Shown in pieces: positions 1-6,684 of a stretch of 7,653 nt of DNA (position 1 is the stretch's first letter; every line of letters begins with the position of its first letter). Source of the stretch: an uncultured Desulfuromonadales bacterium (GTDB lineage Bacteria; Desulfobacterota; Desulfuromonadia; Desulfuromonadales; Geopsychrobacteraceae); NCBI GenBank assembly GCA_945788205.1, contig CALZLE010000300.1, positions 1-7,653 on the forward strand, in the 5' to 3' direction. Made by a program: the position numbers and the translations under genes. A model generated the notes under the pieces. That model saw nothing but the letters and a program-made list of their open reading frames with translations. It was not told where the DNA came from and ran no database searches.

Positions 1-1493
1 ACCGCCACTGGTGGAACGAGTGGCAGGATCCGGGAATGAAAGTCCATGAATCAACAGATCCGTTTGTCGATTTCATGCTGCTGGCTGGAGAAGCTGGGGA
101 CATGCAACTGTTCGACAATCCCAGCTACAAGAAAAAGTTGGCGGTCTTTCTCAAAGTTCGTTCGTTGATGCAGTTAAAAGGTGAAGAAATTGACGCCCAC
201 AAAGTCATACCGCCCCGCGAAGAGCTTTGGCAGGCCTATATAAAAGAATACACACCGACGCTGAACCTGCGGATGATCGCGGTTCAGGATGAAGAGCAAG
301 CAAACGTCATTGAACAATTTATGCAGCAGGGGATGGCTTTTGAAGAGCTGGCCGGCGCCGCGGGTCTGGGGGATGTTGCAGAGCAGTTGGAGTCGACTGG
401 TCCAATGCGCTATACCCGTATTCCGAAACCGCTGCGTGACGCGGTATTGCCTCTCAAGCAGGGGGGGACTGCTGGACCAGTACAGTATGGGCACGCCTGG
501 TATTTTCTCGAGGTTACAGAACGGTCCGATGGGACTGATGAGGACTTTGAAGGGTTAAAGCAGAATCTGATTCGTGCCAGTTTGAAACGCCAGGAAGCTG
601 AACTGACACAGAAACTTCTGCAGCAATTAAAATCAGAATATGAGGTTTCTGTCGACCAACCATTGATTGACAGCATTGGTCCAGAAGGTCCGTCTAAAAC
701 AGATGCTGACAAAATCGCCGTAACCATCGGCGAGTTGAAGATCCCGGCCAGTTTTGTCTTTGCTTCAATTGAAAAAACCCAGAAGACCAGAGGCCATGCC
801 AAGCGTCATGCGGAGGCTTTTGAAGATTCTAAAAGCCGAATAGTCAACGATATTCTGGTGCAGGTGTTAACAGAAAAAGCGTCTCTGGACCGTCACTATG
901 AAGAGGTTCCACCACTAAAGTTTGTCTATGAATTTTATACAAAATATCGCCTGGTCAAAGAGTTCGAAGAGTCCGTTGTCCGGCCGCAAGTCAAAGTGAC
1001 GGATAAAGATATTAAAGACTATTATCAAAAAAATCAGGAACAGTTTTCCCGTAAAGGGATTATCGAATATGCGAAGGTTACGACCAACGAAAGTGAGTTG
1101 GCCGAGAAGATTCAGCAGAAGTTGAAAAATGGCGAAGATTTTTTCACCATTATGCAGCCGGTTTCGCCGGCCGGAGTCCCGATGAAGAAAGAGCCGTTGG
1201 CGCAATTACGCCCGTCGATACAGGACGCCGTTAAGTCGCTCGCCTCTGGCCAGATTGCGATCATCGCCGATGGTGAAAATACCCATTTTGTAAAAGTGAT
1301 CCGGGCTGTTCAAACAGAAGTGACGCCGCTCGAGCAGGTGCGTGACATGATCGCCAAGTCTTTGGAAAAGCAGTTTTTTAAAGATGTTCGTGGCGGGTAT
1401 GTACAGCAACTGCGGGACCGGTCGACGATAAAGGTCAACAAACGGGCCTGGAAAGCGTTGCGTGAACAACTCCAGGAGGAGGACGCATCATGA
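1..1493 (+). CDS. Periplasmic parvulin-like (SurA/PpiC-type) peptidyl-prolyl isomerase or chaperone, 5'-truncated
   Basis: Probable export foldase helping secreted multiheme cytochromes to fold. The reading frame is open to the left edge (codons for RHWWNEWQDPG precede the first ATG at 36), no signal peptide is present and no good ribosome site precedes 36, so the true start lies upstream. Counting from that ATG, residues 1-70 look like a SurA-type helical region. Residues about 75-161 resemble a parvulin domain, ending in a typical LKQGGTAGPV...GHAWYFLEV strand. Residues about 185-340 are helical and charged, and about 342-424 look like a second, more degenerate parvulin domain. Neither domain shows the usual catalytic His in a HILV-type strand or a clear GGDLG loop, so isomerase activity is doubtful and a chaperone role is plausible. 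The stop overlaps the next ATG (ATGA), which implies translational coupling to the 26-heme cytochrome gene. The family call is fairly sure; the client proteins are inferred from context. Confidence 0.8.
   Translation, partial: RHWWNEWQDPGMKVHESTDPFVDFMLLAGEAGDMQLFDNPSYKKKLAVFLKVRSLMQLKGEEIDAHKVIPPREELWQAYIKEYTPTLNLRMIAVQDEEQANVIEQFMQQGMAFEELAGAAGLGDVAEQLESTGPMRYTRIPKPLRDAVLPLKQGGTAGPVQYGHAWYFLEVTERSDGTDEDFEGLKQNLIRASLKRQEAELTQKLLQQLKSEYEVSVDQPLIDSIGPEGPSKTDADKIAVTIGELKIPASFVFASIEKTQKTRGHAKRHAEAFEDSKSRIVNDILVQVLTEKASLDRHYEEVPPLKFVYEFYTKYRLVKEFEESVVRPQVKVTDKDIKDYYQKNQEQFSRKGIIEYAKVTTNESELAEKIQQKLKNGEDFFTIMQPVSPAGVPMKKEPLAQLRPSIQDAVKSLASGQIAIIADGENTHFVKVIRAVQTEVTPLEQVRDMIAKSLEKQFFKDVRGGYVQQLRDRSTIKVNKRAWKALREQLQEEDAS
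1474..1482 (+). promoter_or_regulatory. Shine-Dalgarno of the 26-heme cytochrome gene
   Basis: AGGAGGAGG lies inside the end of the upstream foldase gene, 7 nt before the ATG at 1490. It is a near-perfect ribosome site and fixes the start in the 4-nt ATGA overlap. Confidence 0.85.
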
Positions 1494-3442
1494 AAAAAAG
1501 GTCTGTTTTAAGCTTGATCAGTGCGGCCTTTCTGTTGGCATCGATCGGTTTGCTGCAATCCTGTGCGCCCAGCTCTGGACCGACGAAAGGTGGCAAGTCC
1601 TGCCTCGACTGTCATGCCGAATACAAGCAGCTTTATGCCCAGGGAGTTGTCCATAAGCCGGTTAAGACTGGTGATTGTGCAGGCTGTCATCGCAAGCACG
1701 GTTTGATTGGTGGTGCTTATCTTAAAGTTGAAGAGCCGAAGCTCTGCTTTACTTGCCATCAGGATTTGGGCCGCTATCTGTCTGAAAACACCCAACACCA
1801 TGAGCCGGTTAGTAGGGGGCGATGCTCTGCCTGTCATCAGCATCACAACGCACCGCACGAAAAGCTGTTGAGCAAGCCACAGGATCAACTCTGTTACGAA
1901 TGTCATGACTCAGGGGCTTTTACGCGTCAGTTCGTGCATAAGCCGTTACAGGATGGTTGTCAGACCTGCCACGAAACACATGGCTCTAAAATCTCTAAAT
2001 TGTTGATCAAAGAGGAAAGTGCTCTTTGTCAGGATTGCCACGCGATCAACAAGAAAACATTCATTCAGAACCACGGTGGTTATCCGGTTGACCGGGCCTG
2101 TTCCGACTGTCATAGCGTCCATTCAGCGGATAACCCGGCAATGCTAAAAGCGTACACACATCAACCGATTGCTGATCAAACCTGTGATGACTGCCATGCA
2201 GATGCGGCTTCTGCAGAGCCGTTTGCGGTCAGTGACAAGTCGGCTAGCCTCTGTTTTAAATGTCATTCGGAGGAGCAGAGTGCGTTTAAAAACAGTAAGG
2301 CTCATGCTCCAGTGACTGATGGCGACTGCTTCGCCTGTCATAATCCGCATGCCAGTGATTATGTCGGCATCGCTAAGGTCAATCCACAGACTCTTTGTTT
2401 CGAATGCCATAATTTCAAATATTTCGGCAACCAAGCTGATCTCAACCGAGGTGGCAGTGTCCATACGCCGGCAGGCAAGGGCGATTGTCTGTCCTGCCAC
2501 AGCCCGCATCTGCCCGCCAAAGGGCAGAGCGCATTGCTGAAGAAAGATGGTAATCTCCTCTGTATCGATTGTCATGCCGACAAATCCAGTCGACAGTCAG
2601 TGGCTCATCAACCGGCAGAAGCTGGTGAGTGTTTGACCTGCCATTTGCCGCATGAAAGTTCGCATGCCGGTGTGTTGGTGAAACAGCAACGGCCGCTCTG
2701 TGGTCAATGTCATCAGGTGGTTGGGGAACACCTCGGTCTGCCGAACCTGCACCGCCCATTTGTCGCCGGTAAGTGCTCTTCTTGTCACCAGCCACACGGC
2801 GGCAAGAATAAAAAGTTGCTGCTCGGCTCGGGCGCTGAGGCCTGTGGTCAATGTCACGGGACCATTGAAACGGAACGGGAAACCGCTCGTCACAAACCAT
2901 TTAAAGAGGGACGTTGCGAGCTTTGTCACGAATCGCATGGCAGTGTACTGCCTTTCTTGCTGGCGAAGGACACCAAAGATCTGTGTGTCGACTGTCATGC
3001 CAATCGGCAGCCACCACAGGGGACACCCGGTGGCCATCAGAATTGCTCTGTTTGTCACTACGCGCATGGAAACGACGAGACTAATTACCTTCTCAAGGAA
3101 CAGCCGGCGCTCTGCTTAAGCTGTCACAACGTTGATCAATATTGGACGAATGGTGTCGGGCATGCCCCTGCAGTTGAGGGTCGTTGTGATGCTTGTCACG
3201 ATCCACATTTGCCGCAACTGAGCAAAGCCAAAAAGGCTGATGCCAGCGTTTGTGCAGATTGCCACGACGTCGACGAAGCCGCCTTGGCGGACAGCCATAA
3301 AGGGATTGCGCCTGGCAAGAACAGTTGTTTGAGCTGCCACGATCCGCACGGTGGCCCCGATGCGACCCTCACCCTGCCGATCAAGCATGCACCTTTTGCT
3401 GATGGTGATTGTACTTCCTGCCATCCCGGGGGGAGAAAATAA
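1490..3442 (+). CDS. 26-heme c-type cytochrome lipoprotein
   Basis: Membrane-anchored multiheme cytochrome, probably moving electrons between the periplasm and the cell surface. The 650-residue product has a lysine-start signal peptide and a lipobox-like LQSC with Cys25 as the likely lipidated residue. The residue after it is not Asp, so outer-membrane sorting is possible. I count 26 canonical CXXCH sites, starting at residues 38, 63, 86, 112, 135, 157, 180, 204, 232, 255, 280, 303, 333, 358, 381, 404, 429, 452, 477, 499, 519, 542, 566, 588, 613 and 641. They form a repeating two-heme unit of the doubled-CXXCH/cytochrome c3 type: HxP, a few residues, G-x-CxxCH-x-x-HG, a KLL stretch, then LCxxCH. 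The HxP and CxxCHxxH histidines are likely second axial ligands. The last site is only a few residues from the C-terminus. The gene is coupled to both neighbours and its unit resembles that of the 16-heme protein downstream, suggesting paralogy. The class is very sure; location and partners are inferred. Confidence 0.95.
   Translation: MKKRSVLSLISAAFLLASIGLLQSCAPSSGPTKGGKSCLDCHAEYKQLYAQGVVHKPVKTGDCAGCHRKHGLIGGAYLKVEEPKLCFTCHQDLGRYLSENTQHHEPVSRGRCSACHQHHNAPHEKLLSKPQDQLCYECHDSGAFTRQFVHKPLQDGCQTCHETHGSKISKLLIKEESALCQDCHAINKKTFIQNHGGYPVDRACSDCHSVHSADNPAMLKAYTHQPIADQTCDDCHADAASAEPFAVSDKSASLCFKCHSEEQSAFKNSKAHAPVTDGDCFACHNPHASDYVGIAKVNPQTLCFECHNFKYFGNQADLNRGGSVHTPAGKGDCLSCHSPHLPAKGQSALLKKDGNLLCIDCHADKSSRQSVAHQPAEAGECLTCHLPHESSHAGVLVKQQRPLCGQCHQVVGEHLGLPNLHRPFVAGKCSSCHQPHGGKNKKLLLGSGAEACGQCHGTIETERETARHKPFKEGRCELCHESHGSVLPFLLAKDTKDLCVDCHANRQPPQGTPGGHQNCSVCHYAHGNDETNYLLKEQPALCLSCHNVDQYWTNGVGHAPAVEGRCDACHDPHLPQLSKAKKADASVCADCHDVDEAALADSHKGIAPGKNSCLSCHDPHGGPDATLTLPIKHAPFADGDCTSCHPGGRK
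3431..3436 (+). promoter_or_regulatory. Shine-Dalgarno deciding the start of the 16-heme cytochrome gene
   Basis: The G-rich GGGAGA (within GGGGGGAGA) sits about 5 nt before the ATG at 3442, which overlaps the preceding TAA as TAATG. This favours 3442 over the in-frame ATG at 3409, which lies inside the upstream gene and would add a non-signal-like extension. In-frame ATGs at 3448 and 3457 are less well spaced. Confidence 0.8.
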
Positions 3443-4617
3443 TGTTGATGACTAAGATGAAGACAATACTGATTCTGTTGGCCGTCTCTCTTGTTTTGCC
3501 GACGGCGGCGCTGGCGGTTGATTGTTTTAAGTGCCACGACACGGCGGAGTTTAAAGGGCGGGTGGTTCATTCTCCAGTGGCTGATGCCGACTGCCTGAGT
3601 TGTCATGGGCCGCATGTCTCACGACACAAAAAATTGCTGTTGCAGAGTGAAAGAGATCTCTGCCTGCAATGTCATGAACAAGTCGCCGATACCGTTGCGA
3701 ATAAACCGGCCCTGCACGCGCCAGTGCGTGAAGGGCGTTGTTCCAGTTGTCACGATCCACATGCTTCAGCGCAGAAGAAACTGTTAAGACAGAGCGGTGG
3801 TGCCCTCTGTTTTGAGTGCCACGAAGAGACCAAGCAGGACTACAAGGTCAGCCATCAACCCTTTAGTCGTGGGAATTGCACCAGCTGCCATGCGGCCCAC
3901 GGTGGTGACGATAATCGATTGCTCAAAAGTGTTGGCAGTGATCTGTGTTTTGCTTGTCACAATCAGAGTAAAAAGATGGAGGCGAAACATCTGGGTCAAG
4001 ACATGTCTGGAATGGATTGTCTCGCTTGTCACCATCCCCATGGCGGCGATTCCCGGAACTTAGTTCGCAGCGTTAGCCACGCTCCTTTTGCGGAAAAGAA
4101 TTGTCAGGCGTGCCATGGCAAGGATCTTGGTATCGACAGTTGCTTGACGTGTCACGACGATGTCCTTGGGAGCTTCAATTTTGCGCACAACCATCTCGGT
4201 ATTGCCGGGCAAGGGAACCCTTGCATCAGCTGTCATAATCCGCACGTAGGTGATCAGCAAGGCATGTTGCCGGCAAACATTGGCGCCGCCTGTCGTGATT
4301 GCCATGCAGATACCTTTGCGCGCCAGGAAAAAAACCTGCATAAGCATTCCAACTGGAATCGCTGTTCCGATTGTCACAATCTGCACGGTTCTGATGGTGT
4401 CGCAATGCTGAAACAGAAAAATGATGTTTGTAATCTCTGTCATGATCAGCACAAAGGGTTTACCCATCCGATTGGTGATGATGCGCTCGATCCACGCAAC
4501 AATCAGCCGATGGATTGCCTCACCTGCCACAACGGCAACGATGGCTCCGATTACCGCTATTTCTTGCGTGGCAGTGGCGAACGTGGCCTTTGCGTGCAGT
4601 GTCATCAGAGCTATTAG
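3442..4617 (+). CDS. 16-heme secreted c-type cytochrome
   Basis: Exported electron carrier, either periplasmic or extracellular. From the ATG at 3442 the product has 391 residues. It has a classical signal peptide with a likely cut after ALA at about residue 25 and no lipobox, so the mature protein should be soluble and begin almost at the first heme site. There are 16 CXXCH sites, starting at residues 28, 51, 74, 100, 123, 146, 169, 193, 221, 234, 261, 284, 308, 330, 359 and 384. Spacing is close to 23 residues for the first eight, then 28, 13 and 27 around sites 8-11, which breaks the regular pattern in the middle. HxP and CHxPHG histidines are present as candidate distal ligands. The N-terminal layout (one heme, then VVHxPV...CxxCH) matches that of the 26-heme protein, so the two are likely paralogues. 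The family (doubled-CXXCH, cytochrome c3-like) is sure; the exact role is not. Confidence 0.94.
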   Translation: MLMTKMKTILILLAVSLVLPTAALAVDCFKCHDTAEFKGRVVHSPVADADCLSCHGPHVSRHKKLLLQSERDLCLQCHEQVADTVANKPALHAPVREGRCSSCHDPHASAQKKLLRQSGGALCFECHEETKQDYKVSHQPFSRGNCTSCHAAHGGDDNRLLKSVGSDLCFACHNQSKKMEAKHLGQDMSGMDCLACHHPHGGDSRNLVRSVSHAPFAEKNCQACHGKDLGIDSCLTCHDDVLGSFNFAHNHLGIAGQGNPCISCHNPHVGDQQGMLPANIGAACRDCHADTFARQEKNLHKHSNWNRCSDCHNLHGSDGVAMLKQKNDVCNLCHDQHKGFTHPIGDDALDPRNNQPMDCLTCHNGNDGSDYRYFLRGSGERGLCVQCHQSY

Positions 4618-4621
4618 GAGG
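4616..4621 (+). promoter_or_regulatory. Shine-Dalgarno overlapping the stop codon of the 16-heme gene
   Basis: AGGAGG begins within the TAG stop at 4615-4617 and lies 8 nt before the ATG at 4630. A ribosome ending the cytochrome gene would sit on this site, which suggests coupled or re-initiated translation of the NHL gene. Confidence 0.85.
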
Positions 4622-4629
4622 CGACCGCT

Positions 4630-5520
4630 ATGAAAAAAATAATGAGTTTTAAAATGTCTGCCGCCGTCGCCATGGCGATGGTGCTGTTTTCAAGCAGTCT
4701 CTTGTTTGCCGCGGGCCCTTGGAATTATGTGCGACAGTTGCCTGCCGCTGATTCTGGAGTGAAGCTCGGTTTGCCGAGTGCATTGTCGATTGATGCAGTA
4801 AAGCAACGCTACTATGTCGTGGACGCCGAAGGTGGCCAGCTGGTCTCTTTTGATAAAGATGGCAAATTTCTGGCTGCATTTAACGCCGGCGGAGAGCTGA
4901 AAACCCCGCTGTCGATGGCCAGAACCTCGAGTGGAGCACTCTGGGCGGTCAACCGAGCAAGTAGTGAACTGCTTTACATCAATCCCCGGCAACAGAAGGT
5001 TCAGCGTTTCTCCCCCAAGTATCCGGATGGTGCGCAGATTCTTCCAGCTAAAGTTGCTGTTGACGGAAAAAATCGCTTATTTCTACTTGATCAGCGACGG
5101 GGCGCAGTTTTGCAGTTGGATGATAATTTATCAGTCGTTCAGCAGTACTCTGGAGGTAAAGAGTTTAAAGGGTTTGTCGATTTCAAGCTGAAAGGGCAGC
5201 AGATCTGGGCTCTCGATGGTCTTTCAGCAGCGATTCATCAGTTTAGCGTTGCTGGCGAAGTGGCGGGTGCAGTGACCTTGGAAGGTCTGGAGTTTCCCGT
5301 TTCGCTCGAGGTTGACAGTGCCGGTCAGTTCTATGTCCTTGACCGACATGCCGGGACCGTTGTCGTCTTCGGCCCCAGCGGTGATTTACGCTTCAGTTTC
5401 CTCGGAAAAGGCAAGCGACATGGGCAGCTATGGTATGCTAAGGAGCTGGTTTTTGATTGGGAAGAAAAACTCTGTGTAGTGGATGAGGGGAACGGCCGGA
5501 TTGACATCTTAACGCGGTAG
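4630..5520 (+). CDS. Secreted NHL-repeat six-bladed beta-propeller protein
   Basis: Heme-free exported propeller, probably a scaffold, assembly or binding partner for the cytochromes encoded around it. The 296-residue product begins with a lysine-rich, hydrophobic signal peptide cut near LFA at about residue 27. NHL-like blades can be seen at about residues 47-84, 92-128, 138-173, 181-212, 221-257 and 265-296. Each has the pattern P-x-x-(L/V)-x-(V/I)-D...(Y/F)-V-(V/L)-D followed by a (V/L)-x-x-F strand. Examples are SIDAVKQRYYVVDAEGGQL, VAVDGKNRLFLLDQRRGAV and LEVDSAGQFYVLDRHAGTV. Six blades fill the mature protein, so it is a propeller and little else. There is no CXXCH motif and only one Cys (282), in the last blade. 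Genes of this sort are known beside multiheme cytochrome genes in Geobacter-type bacteria, but their biochemical role is not settled. The fold is fairly sure; the function is inferred from position. Confidence 0.85.
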   Translation: MKKIMSFKMSAAVAMAMVLFSSSLLFAAGPWNYVRQLPAADSGVKLGLPSALSIDAVKQRYYVVDAEGGQLVSFDKDGKFLAAFNAGGELKTPLSMARTSSGALWAVNRASSELLYINPRQQKVQRFSPKYPDGAQILPAKVAVDGKNRLFLLDQRRGAVLQLDDNLSVVQQYSGGKEFKGFVDFKLKGQQIWALDGLSAAIHQFSVAGEVAGAVTLEGLEFPVSLEVDSAGQFYVLDRHAGTVVVFGPSGDLRFSFLGKGKRHGQLWYAKELVFDWEEKLCVVDEGNGRIDILTR

Positions 5521-5534
5521 GTCTTGGCATTGGC

Positions 5535-5542
5535 AGGGTGAT
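5535..5542 (+). promoter_or_regulatory. Shine-Dalgarno of the OmcS-like cytochrome gene
   Basis: AGGGTGAT abuts the ATG at 5543. Aligned to the 16S tail as GGAGGTGAT, the core is about 4 nt from 5543 and about 13 nt from the alternative in-frame ATG at 5552. This mildly favours 5543, although the close spacing leaves 5552 possible. Confidence 0.5.
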
Positions 5543-6637
5543 ATGAAGATTATGGCTAGACGACATAAGACGAGATTAAAAAAAGAGGCGCTGCGGGTCG
5601 CTTGTTTTCTCCTGCTGGTCGGAATCTTTTCCGCAGGGGTCTGTTTTGCTTCTTTGGGGAGCAAAAAATGCTCCGAATGTCACACCATGCATCGTAGCCA
5701 GAATAATCAGGTGATGAGCGAATGGGGTGACGACGGGCCCTATGCCGCTTTATTGGTGACTGACTGTGCGGGTTGTCACACCGGGGCCAATGTGTCTGGG
5801 GGGATGCCGTACGTTCTCTCTTCAATTGAGCCGCTTTACGGACAGACCGGAACAGAGGGAGGCACCAACACGCTTGCTGGTGGTAGCTTTCATTGGGTCA
5901 CTAACGCCTTGGGAGATCGTAAAGGGCACAATATTGTCGGTGTTGCCTCTCCGGATACAACTTTGTTGACGCCACCCGGCTTTACTGGCAGCACAACGGC
6001 TATCGATAACAGTTCTCCTGGCGGAGGAAGCTGGCCTGCCGGGACGCAAGTAACCTGCGCCGGGACTTATGGTTGCCACGGTACCCACTCTGAAAACCTG
6101 GAAACGAACGCAATTCGTGGTGGTCATCACTCGGGTATGGATGGTGCAATAATCTCCGCCTCAAGTGAGTCGGCTAAAAGTTATCGGATGCTGATCGGTG
6201 TTGTCGGTTATGAAGACCCTGAGTGGGAATTGACACCCACTGCTACGGCACACAATCAATACAAGGGCTCTGATCAAAGTACTGACAAATCGACCATCAG
6301 CGCCCTTTGCGGCCGTTGTCACGGTGATTTTCATCGTCAGACGGGCAATGGTGATGTCTGGACTCTGCATCCGGTCGATTACGATATGTCTCATGCCGCG
6401 ATCGGGACCGAGTATCGACAGTATGGTGGTGGAACCAATCAGTATCAGGTTGCAGTGCCGGTTGCCAGTAATCAGGTCAATTTGCCGTTGTCGAATGTTA
6501 TGCAGGGCGGTGATTCCATCATAACCTGTATCTCTTGCCATCGCGCGCATGGTTCTCCTTATGAAAAGCTGTTGCGCTGGGATTACGCTGGTAGCTCCGG
6601 TGCCGGCTGTGTCTACTGCCATACCTCGAAAAGCTAA
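5543..6637 (+). CDS. OmcS-like secreted hexaheme-type cytochrome with one CX5CH site
   Basis: Exported cytochrome likely to act as a terminal or extracellular electron carrier. The 364-residue product has a long basic n-region and a signal peptide cut near CFA at about residue 36. Five canonical sites (CSECH 43, CAGCH 75, CGRCH 256, CISCH 329, CVYCH 356) and one CX5CH site (CAGTYGCH, 172-179) give up to six hemes. The order and surrounding motifs recall Geobacter OmcS, a six-heme nanowire cytochrome: CxxCHTMH at the N-terminus, DRKGHNIVG at 125-133, an SYR(M/I)L-G-GY stretch after site 3, CxxCHxDxH, then CxxCHRAHGS and a C-terminal CxxCH. It also matches a common Desulfuromonadales 'cytochrome c3 family' type with HNQYKG (237-242) and HPVDYDM (276-282). 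Long low-complexity Gly/Ser/Thr linkers separate the sites. Candidate distal ligands are H50, H117, H129, H182, H264, H276, H284 and H336. Whether it forms filaments cannot be told from sequence. It follows the NHL gene by 22 nt. Confidence 0.88.
   Translation: MKIMARRHKTRLKKEALRVACFLLLVGIFSAGVCFASLGSKKCSECHTMHRSQNNQVMSEWGDDGPYAALLVTDCAGCHTGANVSGGMPYVLSSIEPLYGQTGTEGGTNTLAGGSFHWVTNALGDRKGHNIVGVASPDTTLLTPPGFTGSTTAIDNSSPGGGSWPAGTQVTCAGTYGCHGTHSENLETNAIRGGHHSGMDGAIISASSESAKSYRMLIGVVGYEDPEWELTPTATAHNQYKGSDQSTDKSTISALCGRCHGDFHRQTGNGDVWTLHPVDYDMSHAAIGTEYRQYGGGTNQYQVAVPVASNQVNLPLSNVMQGGDSIITCISCHRAHGSPYEKLLRWDYAGSSGAGCVYCHTSKS
6056..6079 (+). other. Non-canonical CX5CH heme-binding site
   Basis: The codons read C-A-G-T-Y-G-C-H (residues 172-179), where OmcS-type proteins normally carry a CXXCH-x-x-HG site. 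The following GTH keeps the downstream His (182). Either heme is attached through the wider CX5CH spacing, or through one Cys in TYGCH, or the site is empty. Confidence 0.7.
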
Positions 6638-6671
6638 TGACCGTTCGGTTTGTTGTTCGACCCGGTTTGCC

Positions 6672-6677
6672 AGGGAG
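6672..6677 (+). promoter_or_regulatory. Shine-Dalgarno of the propeller lipoprotein gene
   Basis: AGGGAG lies 7 nt before the ATG at 6685 and sets the start of a gene that runs off the window. The 47-nt spacer from 6638 otherwise shows no promoter-like boxes and no convincing terminator. Confidence 0.75.
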
Positions 6678-6684
6678 CTGAAAA

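Noticed and set aside
36..38. ATG at 36 as the true start of the foldase gene
   Set aside because: The frame is open to the window edge with protein-like codons before it, there is no well-placed ribosome site, and an exported foldase should have a signal peptide, which is missing here.
1601..3424. Periodic repeats of about 69-75 bases, suggesting a tandem repeat or CRISPR-like array
   Set aside because: The periodicity is at protein level (CXXCH about every 23-25 residues). The DNA between sites is diverged and in frame, and there are no identical repeats with unique spacers.
3409..3441. Upstream ATG at 3409 as the start of the 16-heme cytochrome
   Set aside because: It lies inside the preceding gene, lacks a ribosome site and adds a charged 11-residue extension before the signal peptide. 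The ATG at 3442 has a good site and forms a TAATG junction.
4060..4605. Long antisense open frame (181 codons), with similar antisense frames opposite the other cytochrome genes
   Set aside because: Its periodic Met-Thr and Ala pattern is the reverse complement of repeated CXXCH codons. It has no ribosome site and no recognisable protein features, so it is a shadow of the heme array.
6638..6684. Possible terminator or promoter in the 47-base gap before the propeller lipoprotein gene
   Set aside because: Only a 3-bp ACC-GTTC-GGT hairpin is visible, with no T-run after it, and no convincing -35/-10 pair. The gap holds a ribosome site and nothing else I can support.
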